Below are positions 37,078 to 46,314 of a DNA stretch of 64,000 nt, piece after piece. Below the pieces are notes generated by a model. The model was not told the origin of the DNA and did no database searches. It saw only the letters and a program-made list of their open reading frames with translations. Within the stretch, counting starts at the first letter, position 1; each line of letters begins with the position of its first letter. The position numbers and the translations under genes are program-made. This stretch comes from Bacteroidota bacterium (lineage in GTDB: Bacteria > Bacteroidota > Rhodothermia > Rhodothermales > UBA10348), in NCBI GenBank assembly GCA_022567305.1, contig JADFHF010000016.1:1-64000 (forward strand), in the 5' to 3' direction.

Positions 37078-38853
37078 TTAGTGGGAACGTCTGAAGATAC
37101 GCATCCCCCACTCGTCGGCTTTTTCGGGTGCCTCATCTCCGAAATCGTCATACGCGTGAGAGAGATCCGATCTAAATCGGGCCGTAAACGATCCTGCCTT
37201 CAGCGAAACCCAGCCTTCAAATCGCCGATTACGGTCTGCGCCACCTGCCGAGGTCGTATTCCGGAGTGTCAATTCCCAGATGCGTTCTCCTGAGCTGCTC
37301 GATTCGATCCAACCGTAATCCCATCTACCACCTGTCGATATCTCACCCTGCGCGACGATATAAACCTCCTGATCCGAATCCAAAACGAAGGTGTCATAGA
37401 GATCGGCATCATTACCCACCCGCTCGAGAAGTACGAGCGCCTCACCCAAATTGCTGGCGCCACGTGGGTCCTCTACGGCTGCATCATAGGGCATGTCTGG
37501 TTCGCGAGTAGAATGCAGAATACGGAGACCGCCCATCTCGGTCGGATGGTCTATTGCAAAAAGAGCGACACCCCATCGGTTAGGATTCGAAGGCTTGGTC
37601 AGGCTCCAGTGGCCAAACGCATGACCCGCATCGGTTCTGTAATGTATCGTGTATTCACCTGGTGCTAAGTCGAGAAACGCAGTTTCTACACGATTTGTAC
37701 GATCGCCGCCGGCAGGTAGTGAGTTCTCCCGACTCATCTCCCATAATAATTCTCCTGAATCATTGTCTTCAAGCCAGCCGTAGTCCCATAGTGCTCCCCG
37801 GGTCGTGATTTCACCTAGCGCGGAAATCAGAACATTGATCGTATCGCTCACGGCAAACTGAATCATCTCATGCTTACTGTTTCCAATTTCAGTCAGCAGT
37901 ATAAAGGGTTCAGAATCGACCCACGGATCAAATTCTTCCGCGTCTGCTTCGTTCACACCGAACAATGTGATTCCCCATCCATCGGGGTTATATGGTGGAT
38001 TGGCATTCCAATTGGAAACCGAGTGAGATCCATACGACCTATAAACGGCGCGGTACACACCAGGCGACAAATCCAGAACGCCATTGAACATGCGGTTAGT
38101 TTTTGCTCCGCCAGCCGGGACCGTGTTCTCCCACTCCATCACCCAAACTTTTTCCCCGGAGCGCGCGTCTTCAATCCAGCCATAGTCACAGTTGGGCGAA
38201 CACATTTGTCCGACAGCATATACATTCATCTTGACGCGTCGGAGTATCCGAAACCAGAATGGGTTAGTACCTCGCGAACTAACGGGTCCGGTCGTCCAAA
38301 ATTCCTTCTCATAGACCATTTTCTTTGATCGATTTTCACTTGTCCGAATGAGAGTTCCAGAATTCGTACCCGTTTCCAACTCGCGGATACTCATACTCCA
38401 ACTGGACTCGTAATTCGTCCAATACGGCGTTAATCCAAGAAATGGTGCGTCTTCGATCGAATTTTCTGTCGGACCAAGGGTCGTGTAGAATACTTCATAC
38501 GATCCAGGGGCGATGTGAATGGTATCTACGGTTTCCCCCAAAACCCCATCTCTGATCAATTTAGCTTGATCCGTTGACCAAATTAGGTTGCGGCTTTCGC
38601 TCTCAAGAATCCACCCATACGTTGCTAGAGCGGCCATATCGCCATTGTTCTCATACGCGGCGACGACGGAAATTATGGCGCTTGTTGCCTGATCTACTTG
38701 CAATCCCGCCCGGTAGAGTTCGCCAGAAGACATCCCTTCAAATACGATGACACCTTCCGTACCCCTCAAACCTGTCTTTCCTCGCCATAAAATGAGGCCA
38801 ATGACTGCAATCAGCAGCAGCAATTGAATTCGTACGAGTTTCTTGTTCCGCAT
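37078..38853 (-). CDS. Membrane-anchored or secreted protein with four novel repeats
   Basis: A 591-residue protein with an N-terminal membrane or signal segment (about residues 8-23, IQLLLLIAVIGLILW) and no later membrane helices. The rest consists of four divergent repeats of about 110-140 residues. Each has a (D/T)YGW motif (residues about 79, 223, 357 and 512), a W-E-x(n)-AGGxxxNR segment in the last three, a SPGxY-type strand and a final WGxxLF strand. The pattern suggests a beta-sandwich adhesion or ligand-binding module. I know of no family name. It is divergent from the partner-switching operon. Confidence 0.78.
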   Translation of the reverse strand: MRNKKLVRIQLLLLIAVIGLILWRGKTGLRGTEGVIVFEGMSSGELYRAGLQVDQATSAIISVVAAYENNGDMAALATYGWILESESRNLIWSTDQAKLIRDGVLGETVDTIHIAPGSYEVFYTTLGPTENSIEDAPFLGLTPYWTNYESSWSMSIRELETGTNSGTLIRTSENRSKKMVYEKEFWTTGPVSSRGTNPFWFRILRRVKMNVYAVGQMCSPNCDYGWIEDARSGEKVWVMEWENTVPAGGAKTNRMFNGVLDLSPGVYRAVYRSYGSHSVSNWNANPPYNPDGWGITLFGVNEADAEEFDPWVDSEPFILLTEIGNSKHEMIQFAVSDTINVLISALGEITTRGALWDYGWLEDNDSGELLWEMSRENSLPAGGDRTNRVETAFLDLAPGEYTIHYRTDAGHAFGHWSLTKPSNPNRWGVALFAIDHPTEMGGLRILHSTREPDMPYDAAVEDPRGASNLGEALVLLERVGNDADLYDTFVLDSDQEVYIVAQGEISTGGRWDYGWIESSSSGERIWELTLRNTTSAGGADRNRRFEGWVSLKAGSFTARFRSDLSHAYDDFGDEAPEKADEWGMRIFRRSH

Positions 38854-39118
38854 GGTGAAGATTGAAATTCAGAGACGACCTGGCTGTTTGCCTCTACGTT
38901 TTGGACGCACTGAAGTTACCGAGCACGTGCAAAAAAGTGATCGCTAATGATAGATTCAGAGCCAATGGATACTTGATCCCTCTACACGGAATCGATTTCC
39001 AGTATCTCCCGAAAACCAGTACATTTAAAGCTTTGCTGGATTAACGATTTGTAACAAACGCGGAAGCAAATGAGTACACTTCGGACTTATTTGAATGCGT
39101 CAGTATTGAACCCCAGGG

Positions 39119-41350
39119 ATGCTTACCCGAACCAACCAGGCGCTCGAAACTAAATCAGAGCCGGAAAAGAAAGAGAGCCATGGATCTACGATCCTGCTCA
39201 GTATTCTATTTGCCGTCTGCTTTGTTCTGGGCATCGCCTATCATCTGTTCCAGTGGAATACGGGATCACTTGGCCCTATTTCGCTACAACTGGCTTCGCA
39301 GGCGGTCCTGGTCGTTGGTTACGCGTCGTTATATTTCGTTCTGCATGAGATCTACCGTACACGACGGTCTCGACCGGCAAAGTCGCTGTGGACCATCTTA
39401 ATTGCCGGGAGTGTCCTGTTAGTGGTTGCGAGTATCACTTCTCGACTCGGAGGACCCTCCATACTTCCTGGACTTGAACCGCCATACAACCTGGTGGGTG
39501 TCGATCCAGAGACCGGTATCCCATTTGTTCTGGCTACCATATTCAAGATGAATGTATTGGCGCTCAGTCAAATCACATTCGCTCTGATTTTACTTCTTAA
39601 GCTTCAGGATCTGGTCTTGGTTAAGCGATCAAAAATCAGTCAACGAAACTGGTATGCAATGATCGCCATCATGACCATCACTGGACTTTCCTTTTTTGCG
39701 AATCGACCGGGCGACAGTCCCGGAGAGCTTCAGCTTATCGCGATGATTATTGCGGTCGTCTTTATGCTTGTCAATTCGTTTCGACTTTCCTGGATTGTGT
39801 ATCTTTCGTTCAAGGAAAAGCTGGCTACGATTGGCCTCATGTTACTGCTCGGACTGATGCTTCTCTTTGGCATAGGTGTGCTCAACGTAGGCCCCATTGA
39901 TCGCTTGATCGCTCCAGGTGCAGCCAACTATCTGGAGATGTACAGTTATCCCATATTTAATTTCGTGGGATTGGCGACGCTCTTCGGGGTCCTGTACGCG
40001 ACCACTGGCTTTTTATCTCTCCTATTCCACCTACCGACTTCTGGAGAATTCACGCAGCGGGCCGGCGAGCGAGCAACGATGCAATCTCTCGCACATCTGG
40101 TTGGGCAGGTATTCGATGCAGATAAGCTGTACACAACCATTGCAGCAGCTCCGGTCGAAGCCGGATCAGCACATGTTTCCTGGCTGGCCGTTCCAGATTT
40201 CAAGAGCGGATCCCTCACACCGTCTCTCGTCTCAACCCACCGCATCGAGGTGGAAATGGTCGAGAAACTCGTCGACTCAAAAGCGTTGTTCGACGAAGTT
40301 TTATTGTCCAAGACTTACCTCCACCTGGAACACGCGCCAACTGATCGACGAGTCCATGCAAAACCGGGAGCTGGGATAGGCAGTCTGTTGGTCACTCCTC
40401 TCATTGCTCGCGACGAAGTATTGGGCGCGTTGTTTTCTGCAAAAGATGTGATCCGAGGCTTTGAAGGCGACGACATCCAAACAATCGAAATTCTATCGTC
40501 CCAGGCGGCCATTGCCATCGATAATGCCCGCCTGTTTGAACAAGCAGTTGAACGGGAGCGATTGTCTCGCGAATTAAGCATTGCGCGAGAAGTCCAACAG
40601 AAACTTTTACCACAACAAATTCCTGCCCTACAAGGACTTTCAATTGCGGCTTCAAGTGTTTCCGCACACGAAGTCGGAGGAGATTATTACGATTTTGTTC
40701 AACTGGGCGAGAGGAAGTTGGGCATCATTATCGGCGACGTATCCGGAAAAGGAACATCAGCAGCCTTCTATATGGCTGAGATGCAGGGGGTATTTCAATC
40801 TGTAAGTCGACTCGCTCCTTCCCCGTGTGATTTTCTCAGTCATGCCAATACGGCGTTGGCGCACAGTCTCGACCGAAATGTGTTTATCTCCGTAGTGTAT
40901 GGAGTACTAGACCTCGAAAAGGAAGAGTTCGTCGTCGCGCGTGCAGGGCATTGTCCCGTGGCGTTCGTTGGACAGGCGAGACCGGCCGTATACCTGCGCT
41001 CAAAGGGCCTCGGACTCGGTCTTGACCGTGGAACCCTGTTTAGGGAAAATCTGGAAGAAAAACGGATATCGCTCGAGCCTGGAGACGTGTTCGCCTTCTA
41101 TACGGATGGTGTCGTGGAAAGCAGAAATGAAACCGGTGAGGAATACGGCTATGATCGTCTGCTCGCCACGCTTCAGGAACATCGGCACGAAGATGCTGAC
41201 GGCATCCATAAGTTGATCTTGGATGATCTCGCTCGATTCTTGAACCATGGTAACTACGACGACGATATGACCCTCCTGATTATCAAATGGCACGGCATCG
41301 AGCTTCCCGAAATCGCATCGAGAGTTCTTGAAGCGGAGGAGTCCACTTGA
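39119..41350 (+). CDS. Membrane-bound SpoIIE/RsbU-type serine phosphatase with GAF domain
   Basis: A 743-residue PP2C-type phosphatase. About eight hydrophobic segments fill residues 25-305, then a GAF-like domain (about 315-475), a short helix with SIAREVQQKLLP near 487, and the SpoIIE phosphatase domain to residue 730. The metal-binding aspartates are seen in EVGGDYYDF, IIGDVSGKG, FYTDGVVE and YDDDMTLL. Its usual role is to dephosphorylate a STAS-domain antagonist in response to a membrane or GAF signal. The STAS and kinase genes follow directly, forming a partner-switching module. Confidence 0.92.
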   Translation: MLTRTNQALETKSEPEKKESHGSTILLSILFAVCFVLGIAYHLFQWNTGSLGPISLQLASQAVLVVGYASLYFVLHEIYRTRRSRPAKSLWTILIAGSVLLVVASITSRLGGPSILPGLEPPYNLVGVDPETGIPFVLATIFKMNVLALSQITFALILLLKLQDLVLVKRSKISQRNWYAMIAIMTITGLSFFANRPGDSPGELQLIAMIIAVVFMLVNSFRLSWIVYLSFKEKLATIGLMLLLGLMLLFGIGVLNVGPIDRLIAPGAANYLEMYSYPIFNFVGLATLFGVLYATTGFLSLLFHLPTSGEFTQRAGERATMQSLAHLVGQVFDADKLYTTIAAAPVEAGSAHVSWLAVPDFKSGSLTPSLVSTHRIEVEMVEKLVDSKALFDEVLLSKTYLHLEHAPTDRRVHAKPGAGIGSLLVTPLIARDEVLGALFSAKDVIRGFEGDDIQTIEILSSQAAIAIDNARLFEQAVERERLSRELSIAREVQQKLLPQQIPALQGLSIAASSVSAHEVGGDYYDFVQLGERKLGIIIGDVSGKGTSAAFYMAEMQGVFQSVSRLAPSPCDFLSHANTALAHSLDRNVFISVVYGVLDLEKEEFVVARAGHCPVAFVGQARPAVYLRSKGLGLGLDRGTLFRENLEEKRISLEPGDVFAFYTDGVVESRNETGEEYGYDRLLATLQEHRHEDADGIHKLILDDLARFLNHGNYDDDMTLLIIKWHGIELPEIASRVLEAEEST

Positions 41351-41425
41351 GTACGAATATTTGTAGCTTTGCAGCGACAAAATGAGCCGTATGCGTGTAA
41401 CCAGCACTATTTCATCGAAGAAGCA

Positions 41426-41773
41426 ATGAGCAATTTTTCAGTTGGCTTTAGAAACAACGGAAGCATTCAGATTCTAGATCTGAAGGGAGAACTCGACGCC
41501 CATACGGCGTCGGAACTCGAAGCTGCCATTCAGAAATGTCAGGCCGGATCCAGTTACAAAATTGTTATCAACGGAAGCAACCTGGCCTATATCTCGAGCG
41601 CCGGTCTCGGCGTCTTTATGGCGTATATCGAAGAGATCCGTGAGAACGGAGGGGACATAAAAATTGCTGCTCTCCAGGAGAAGGTCTTCAACGTGTTCGA
41701 TCTCCTTGGATTTCCAATCCTGTTTGATATTACTCAATCGGAAGACGAAGCCATCGCGAAATTTGAGGAGTAA
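41426..41773 (+). CDS. STAS-domain anti-sigma factor antagonist
   Basis: A 115-residue SpoIIAA/RsbV-like protein. The phosphorylatable serine lies in NLAYISSAGLGVFMAY near residues 55-70, the family's DSSGLG-like loop. The ATG at 41426 gives MSNFSVGF, the normal family start; the frame extends 19 codons upstream without similarity. When dephosphorylated by the upstream SpoIIE phosphatase it should bind the HATPase kinase encoded next and release that kinase's target. Confidence 0.92.
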   Translation: MSNFSVGFRNNGSIQILDLKGELDAHTASELEAAIQKCQAGSSYKIVINGSNLAYISSAGLGVFMAYIEEIRENGGDIKIAALQEKVFNVFDLLGFPILFDITQSEDEAIAKFEE

Positions 41774-41836
41774 CGCTAACACACCGGCTCCCCGTTGATA
41801 AACACGCATTAACGTCTTATCACGACATCGATCGTC

Positions 41837-42265
41837 TTGTCACCTGAAACTCATACACTAACTATTCCGAGTTCGACGCGTTATTTGGAAGACGTGCGTC
41901 AGTTCGTGGCCAAGAAGGCAGATTCAGCCGGCTTTTCGGAGAAGGACGTGGAGCAAATCAAGATCGCCGTAGACGAGGCCTGTACAAACGTCATAAAGCA
42001 CGCATACAACGGTGAAGGTGAGCACGTTATCGACATTGCTGTCATTCTTTCGAGCGACAAACTCACCGTTCGTATTAGAGATAGGGGGCGTGCATTCGAT
42101 CCAGAGACGTATGCTGAGCCTGATCTCATTGAATTCGCCAAGTCTCGGAAGTCCGGAGGATTGGGGGTCCACATCATGAATCGACTGATGGACCGCGTCG
42201 AATACAAAACAAAGGGCGGCGTCAATGAATGCTGCCTGGTGAAATATCTACCCGGGTCCAATTAG
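41837..42265 (+). CDS. Anti-sigma factor serine kinase (RsbW/SpoIIAB-like HATPase)
   Basis: A 142-residue GHKL ATPase. The N box is VDEACTNVIKHAYN near residue 48, the G1 box IRDRGRAFDP near 78, and the G2 region KSGGLGVHIMNRLMD near 104. It should phosphorylate the STAS protein and bind a sigma factor or other target. No sigma factor is encoded here, so the controlled output is elsewhere. The start is a TTG at 41837, 63 bases after the STAS gene. It ends 13 bases before the convergent menG/ubiE stop. Confidence 0.92.
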   Translation: MSPETHTLTIPSSTRYLEDVRQFVAKKADSAGFSEKDVEQIKIAVDEACTNVIKHAYNGEGEHVIDIAVILSSDKLTVRIRDRGRAFDPETYAEPDLIEFAKSRKSGGLGVHIMNRLMDRVEYKTKGGVNECCLVKYLPGSN

Positions 42266-42278
42266 CTGTTGGGTCTTG

Positions 42279-43004
42279 TCAGATGGATCTGCCGGAGTAG
42301 ACCGAAGCGATCCCAAACGTCAACGACGTGACCGTCGAGTCCGCAAATCCTACCTCATTCATCAGTTCCAGAAAGTGTTCTCGTTCGGGGAAATCCTCAA
42401 TTGACTCCGGCAAATACGAGTAGGCTTGATCGTCTCCTGAGATGATTTTCCCGATTCGCGGAAGCACGTGTCTTCCATAGAATGAGTACAGTTGTCTGAT
42501 TGGGAAAACGGTTGGCCGGCTGAATTCAAGTATCAGTAATTGGCCCCCGGGTTTTAGGACGCGTCGCAATTGTGACAAGCCGAGTTCAAGATTTTCAAAA
42601 TTCCGGACACCGAAGGCTACAAGTACAGCATCGAACTGATCATCTGGAAAGGGAAGATCCTCCGCGTCCCCCACCCTTAGTTCGATGATGTCATTGAGTC
42701 CATTTCTACGAACTTTAGCTCTGCCGATCTCAAGCATCTCCTCCGCGATATCCACGCCGACGATGCTGACAGGGTTTAACTTGGCCGCCATGATTGCAAG
42801 ATCTGCGGTGCCGGTAGCCACGTCTAGAATCCGCTCAGGTTTGTCGACAGCGAGCATGCTCACCGTCTTCCGGCGCCAGGATTGATCTATTCCGGCGCTG
42901 AGCACTCGATTGAGTAAATCGTAGCGAGGCGCGATCTTGTCGAACATCTTGTGGACGAACTCTTTCTTCCCCGCTTCGACCGAAGTAGATGACTTTGCTA
43001 TCAA
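42279..43004 (-). CDS. ubiE: Demethylmenaquinone / 2-methoxy-benzoquinol methyltransferase (UbiE/MenG)
   Basis: A 241-residue class I methyltransferase catalysing the C-methylation of demethylmenaquinone, the last step of menaquinone synthesis, or the matching ubiquinone step. Family motifs: KMFDKIAPRYDLLNRVLSAG near residue 19, the SAM loop DVATGTADLAI near 60, and VAFGVRNFENLELGL near 129. In this lineage menaquinone is the likelier product. It is on the minus strand downstream of pfkA with 37 bases between, so the two could be co-transcribed. Confidence 0.93.
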   Translation of the reverse strand: MIAKSSTSVEAGKKEFVHKMFDKIAPRYDLLNRVLSAGIDQSWRRKTVSMLAVDKPERILDVATGTADLAIMAAKLNPVSIVGVDIAEEMLEIGRAKVRRNGLNDIIELRVGDAEDLPFPDDQFDAVLVAFGVRNFENLELGLSQLRRVLKPGGQLLILEFSRPTVFPIRQLYSFYGRHVLPRIGKIISGDDQAYSYLPESIEDFPEREHFLELMNEVGFADSTVTSLTFGIASVYSGRSI

Positions 43005-43041
43005 TAGATTGATTCCGCGTATGAGTCCGTGATGATCCGGT

Positions 43042-44025
43042 TCAGCTTATAATTTCGTTCAACTCAATAATTTCGCGATTGATGGTCTTCTTCTGAGATC
43101 GTATGACATCGAACGGCGTAAGTACCAATTCGTTATTCAGAACACCCGCCATCACGCCATGCTCTCCACTTATAAGAGCATCTACGGCGGCTTTTCCCAG
43201 CCGGCTGGCCAGGACACGATCCCGCGCCGTGGGGGCTCCACCTCTTTGCGTGTGACCCAGAATACACACACGGAGTTCGATGTCATCGAATTTTTCGTCC
43301 GCGCGCATTGCATCCGCAATATCGCCGGCCCCCCCAAGTTCATCTCCTTCCGCTATAACGACGATTGAAGAACGTCGGTGCTCAGTCATCAGTTTATGAA
43401 TTCGCGTCTTCACTTCTGCAATATCTGTATCGGTCTCTGGAATGAGTACCATTTCTGCTCCGCCAGCCAAACCACTGTGTGCCGCAATAAAGCCGGCATC
43501 CCTCCCCATCACTTCAATCAGAAAAAGCCGGTTATGGGCATCTGCCGTATCTCGGATGCGATCAATACTGGCCAACGCGGTGTTGATTGCCGTATCGAAT
43601 CCGATGGTTTCATCCGTCCCGAACAAATCATTATCAATGGTTCCGGGGCACGCAACACAGGGTATGTGATGTTCCTCGTGAAAGACGAGCGCACCGGCCA
43701 ATGTGCCATCTCCTCCAATCGCTATGAGCCCGTCGATGCCGGCATTCTGAATTTGTTCAGCAGCTTTCTGCCGTCCTTCCTCCGATAGAAAACGATCAGA
43801 CCTGGCTGATTTCAGGATAGTCCCTCCTGTCTGAATGATACTGGAGACTGCGAAACCGTCTAAATCGACGATATCACCGTCGATCATTCCTTCGTATCCA
43901 CGCCGAATACCCTTGATTGGGTAGCCCCTGAGGCTTGCCGTTCGTACCACGGAACGAATGCACGCATTCATTCCCGGAGCATCGCCCCCGCTAGTAAAAA
44001 CACCTATCGTCGATACTTCGTTCAT
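43042..44025 (-). CDS. pfkA: ATP-dependent 6-phosphofructokinase
   Basis: The committing glycolytic kinase, 327 residues. Motifs: the ATP-site GVFTSGGDAPGMNACIR near residue 8, IGGDGTLAGA near 103 (GGDG rather than GGDD, so ATP and not pyrophosphate is the expected donor), the catalytic PGTIDNDLFGTDETIGFDTA near 125, and the substrate segment EVMGRDAGFIA near 170. It is full length for the bacterial allosteric type. An 11-base tandem repeat lies just upstream of its start. Confidence 0.95.
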   Translation of the reverse strand: MNEVSTIGVFTSGGDAPGMNACIRSVVRTASLRGYPIKGIRRGYEGMIDGDIVDLDGFAVSSIIQTGGTILKSARSDRFLSEEGRQKAAEQIQNAGIDGLIAIGGDGTLAGALVFHEEHHIPCVACPGTIDNDLFGTDETIGFDTAINTALASIDRIRDTADAHNRLFLIEVMGRDAGFIAAHSGLAGGAEMVLIPETDTDIAEVKTRIHKLMTEHRRSSIVVIAEGDELGGAGDIADAMRADEKFDDIELRVCILGHTQRGGAPTARDRVLASRLGKAAVDALISGEHGVMAGVLNNELVLTPFDVIRSQKKTINREIIELNEIIS

Positions 44026-44029
44026 AGTC

Positions 44030-44052
44030 TGACCGAGGCCTGACCGAGGCCT
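44030..44052. repeat. Two tandem copies of TGACCGAGGCC
   Basis: The 11-base unit TGACCGAGGCC occurs twice, back to back, immediately upstream of the pfkA start codon, that is, in its 5' untranslated region or promoter. It may be an operator or a slippage duplication. No third copy was seen in the window. Confidence 0.6.
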
Positions 44053-44131
44053 GTTCGCTGGTTGATTTTAAAACTGATACTCATCACTTCGTCTGAATGT
44101 GGAAACGAGATAACTACGGCCAGTCAAGGTA

Positions 44132-44743
44132 CTAATTCCACGTTGTAACGATTGATAAGGCTCTGCGAAGCTGTTTTTCATATTCCTCTCTGGGTATTTC
44201 AATAGCTCCGAATTGTCTAAGGTGTTCTGTCATGAATTGGATATCCAGTAAAACAAAACCCCGATCGATCAACATTTCAACCAAATACACAAGCGCTACC
44301 TTTGAAGCATCTGCTCGGTTGGAAAACATGGACTCGCCACAATAAAGTCCGTTAATGGCAACTCCATATAGGCCTCCCACCAGTTCGTCATTTTCCCAGG
44401 CCTCAATACTATGGGCATAGCCGAGTCTGTGTAGAGCACGATATGCAGCCATGATTTCTTCTGATATCCAGGTCTCCTCTCGAGAGGCACAAAGTCCAAT
44501 GACCCGATCGAACTCTTGATTGCTGGTGATATGATAGACTCTCTTGCGTATTCGAGCCCTCAAACTTTTTGGAGGTTTGAAATCCAATATGGGGAGTACA
44601 GCCCGCGGATCAGGTGCGTACCATCTAATTCGATTACGATCGTCAGGATCGGCCATGGGAAAACAGCCGGCCATATACGCTCCCAAAAGCTGATCCGGGC
44701 TCAAACTCAGATCCGTGTCGCGTCGGTTCGTATCTTTTTGCAT
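44132..44743 (-). CDS. aat: Leucyl/phenylalanyl-tRNA--protein transferase
   Basis: Adds Leu or Phe to N-terminal Arg or Lys of proteins, marking them for ClpS/ClpAP (N-degron pathway). At 203 residues from the ATG at 44743 it is full length. Motifs: LLGAYMAGCFPMAD near residue 18, IRWYAPDPRAVLP near 35, HSIEAWENDELVGGLYGVAINGL and GESMFS near 110-140, and LLDIQFMTEHLRQFGA near 165. The frame is open 71 codons further upstream, but that part overlaps the divergent biotin-carrier gene and has no similarity. Confidence 0.92.
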   Translation of the reverse strand: MQKDTNRRDTDLSLSPDQLLGAYMAGCFPMADPDDRNRIRWYAPDPRAVLPILDFKPPKSLRARIRKRVYHITSNQEFDRVIGLCASREETWISEEIMAAYRALHRLGYAHSIEAWENDELVGGLYGVAINGLYCGESMFSNRADASKVALVYLVEMLIDRGFVLLDIQFMTEHLRQFGAIEIPREEYEKQLRRALSIVTTWN

Positions 44744-44782
44744 CTTCAAAACGAATCCAGGTACTCGATAATCGCAAGTTTG

Positions 44783-45301
44783 ATGGAAGACGCGCCCGCC
44801 AGCTCGATGAACGGTAACGTTCGCGTTGACATCGAGGAACGGTCGTATACCCTGGATAACGAAACGTCGTTCGAATCGCTTTCCGTCGTGCATGTTCGCG
44901 ATGGTTTGTATTCGATTCTGTTTCGAGGAAAAAGCATTTCCGCAGTGGTCGTACAAACGGACACGAACGAATTGCAGTTCACGATAGAAGACCGTGTATA
45001 CTCGTTAAATCTAGTCGACCATCGGCTCCAACTCCTGGAGGAGTTCGGCGTTTCTGACGATCGAGGCGATCACGAACGGTTCGTGACCGCTCCTATGCCG
45101 GGTCTTGTATTAAAACTCTACGTAGAGGCAGGCACGACCGTAATGAAAAACGATCCTTTGCTCGTGCTGGAAGCGATGAAGATGGAGAACGAAATCCGAG
45201 CGACGGGTGACGGTGTTGTAACCGCTGTCCATGTGGTCGCCGGACAATCGGTCGCCAAAAACGATCTGCTTGTTGAGCTGACGCCAGGCGGTGCCGACTG
45301 A
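44783..45301 (+). CDS. Biotin carboxyl carrier domain protein
   Basis: A 172-residue biotin carrier, with biotin expected on Lys133 in the LEAMKMENEI motif. The C-terminal half (about residues 98-170) is the biotinyl domain. The N-terminal 95 residues are a separate beta-rich region like that of acyl-CoA carboxylase biotin subunits. The ATG at 44783 was chosen; it leaves only 39 bases to the divergent aat start. The carboxylase and carboxyltransferase partners are not in the window. It is followed without a gap by an SDR gene. Confidence 0.88.
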   Translation: MEDAPASSMNGNVRVDIEERSYTLDNETSFESLSVVHVRDGLYSILFRGKSISAVVVQTDTNELQFTIEDRVYSLNLVDHRLQLLEEFGVSDDRGDHERFVTAPMPGLVLKLYVEAGTTVMKNDPLLVLEAMKMENEIRATGDGVVTAVHVVAGQSVAKNDLLVELTPGGAD

Positions 45302-46276
45302 ATGAAGACGCTTGTAACGGGTGCCACTGGTTTTCTTGGTGCGACCCTTACCCGTCGTCTGGTTAAGGAGGGCGTAGCGGTCCGAGCCGTCAAACGAGAA
45401 CATTCCCGGCTTGATCTTTTGGCGGACGTTGCCAACCAGGTCGAATGGGTCATAGCGGATGTTTCGGATCGCTTGAGTTTAGATGAAGCACTCCGCGACG
45501 TTACCAGGGTCTATCACTGCGCCGCGAACATCGGCTTTGACGGAGCTACGTCTAGGTCACAATTCATCGATGTCAACGTTCGCGGTACGGCGAACATGGT
45601 GGACGCAGCTCTTGATGCGGACGTTACACGATTCGTCCAGACGTCCAGCATTGCTGCCCTGGGTCAGAGAATCGGTTCAATAGACTGCATGGACGAATCC
45701 ACGGAATGGCGGCAGTCCTCTTATAATTCGGATTATGGTGAATCAAAATATCGTTCGGAACTTGAAGTCCAGCGTGGGATCGCCGAAGGCCTGGACGCGG
45801 TGATCGTCAATCCGTCGGTAATCATGGGAGTGGGCCGCTCGGGCGAGAATACAATGCTTCTTGTAGAAACTGTCCGAAAGCGGGGGATTCCATTTATTCC
45901 CGTGGGTGGCACCAACGTGGTGGACATCCTGGATGTTGTCGATGGTCATATACGCGCGATGGAAAAAGGCCGCAAAGGAGAGCGCTATCTATTGACGGGT
46001 GAGAATTTATCGTGGTCGAATATTATCTCTACCCTGGCAGACGCCCTGGATGTAGATCCACCCAAACGATTCGCATCACCTGCACTCATGATGAGTGTGG
46101 CCACTCTCCTTGAGCTAGGCGCTCGTTTGATTCGAAAACGACCACTTCTGACGCGTGAAGCCGCTCGCATGTCTTCGAGAACCTCATGTTACGTGAATGA
46201 GAAAGCAATTCGCGAGTTGGGGTGTTCGTTTCGCCCCTTTAGCGAAACTGCGTTTCGTATCGCAGAGGAATTCTAG
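45302..46276 (+). CDS. NAD(P)-dependent epimerase/dehydratase (extended SDR)
   Basis: A 324-residue extended short-chain dehydrogenase. The nucleotide-binding loop is VTGATGFLGA (residues 5-14), the strand-4 region YHCAANIGF near 71, the conserved serines in QTSSIAALG near 113-121, and the catalytic Tyr145/Lys149 pair in YGESK. It resembles dihydroflavonol-reductase or sterol-dehydrogenase-like SDRs; the substrate is unknown. Its ATG directly follows the biotin-carrier stop (TGAATG), so translation is probably coupled. Confidence 0.9.
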   Translation: MKTLVTGATGFLGATLTRRLVKEGVAVRAVKREHSRLDLLADVANQVEWVIADVSDRLSLDEALRDVTRVYHCAANIGFDGATSRSQFIDVNVRGTANMVDAALDADVTRFVQTSSIAALGQRIGSIDCMDESTEWRQSSYNSDYGESKYRSELEVQRGIAEGLDAVIVNPSVIMGVGRSGENTMLLVETVRKRGIPFIPVGGTNVVDILDVVDGHIRAMEKGRKGERYLLTGENLSWSNIISTLADALDVDPPKRFASPALMMSVATLLELGARLIRKRPLLTREAARMSSRTSCYVNEKAIRELGCSFRPFSETAFRIAEEF

Positions 46277-46314
46277 GACACTATCTTTTGTCGCGGACGC
46301 CAGCACTCACCTGA

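Noticed and set aside
44744-44956. N-terminal extension of aat
   Set aside because: It is the antisense of the biotin-carrier gene, and Aat relatives start near the chosen ATG.
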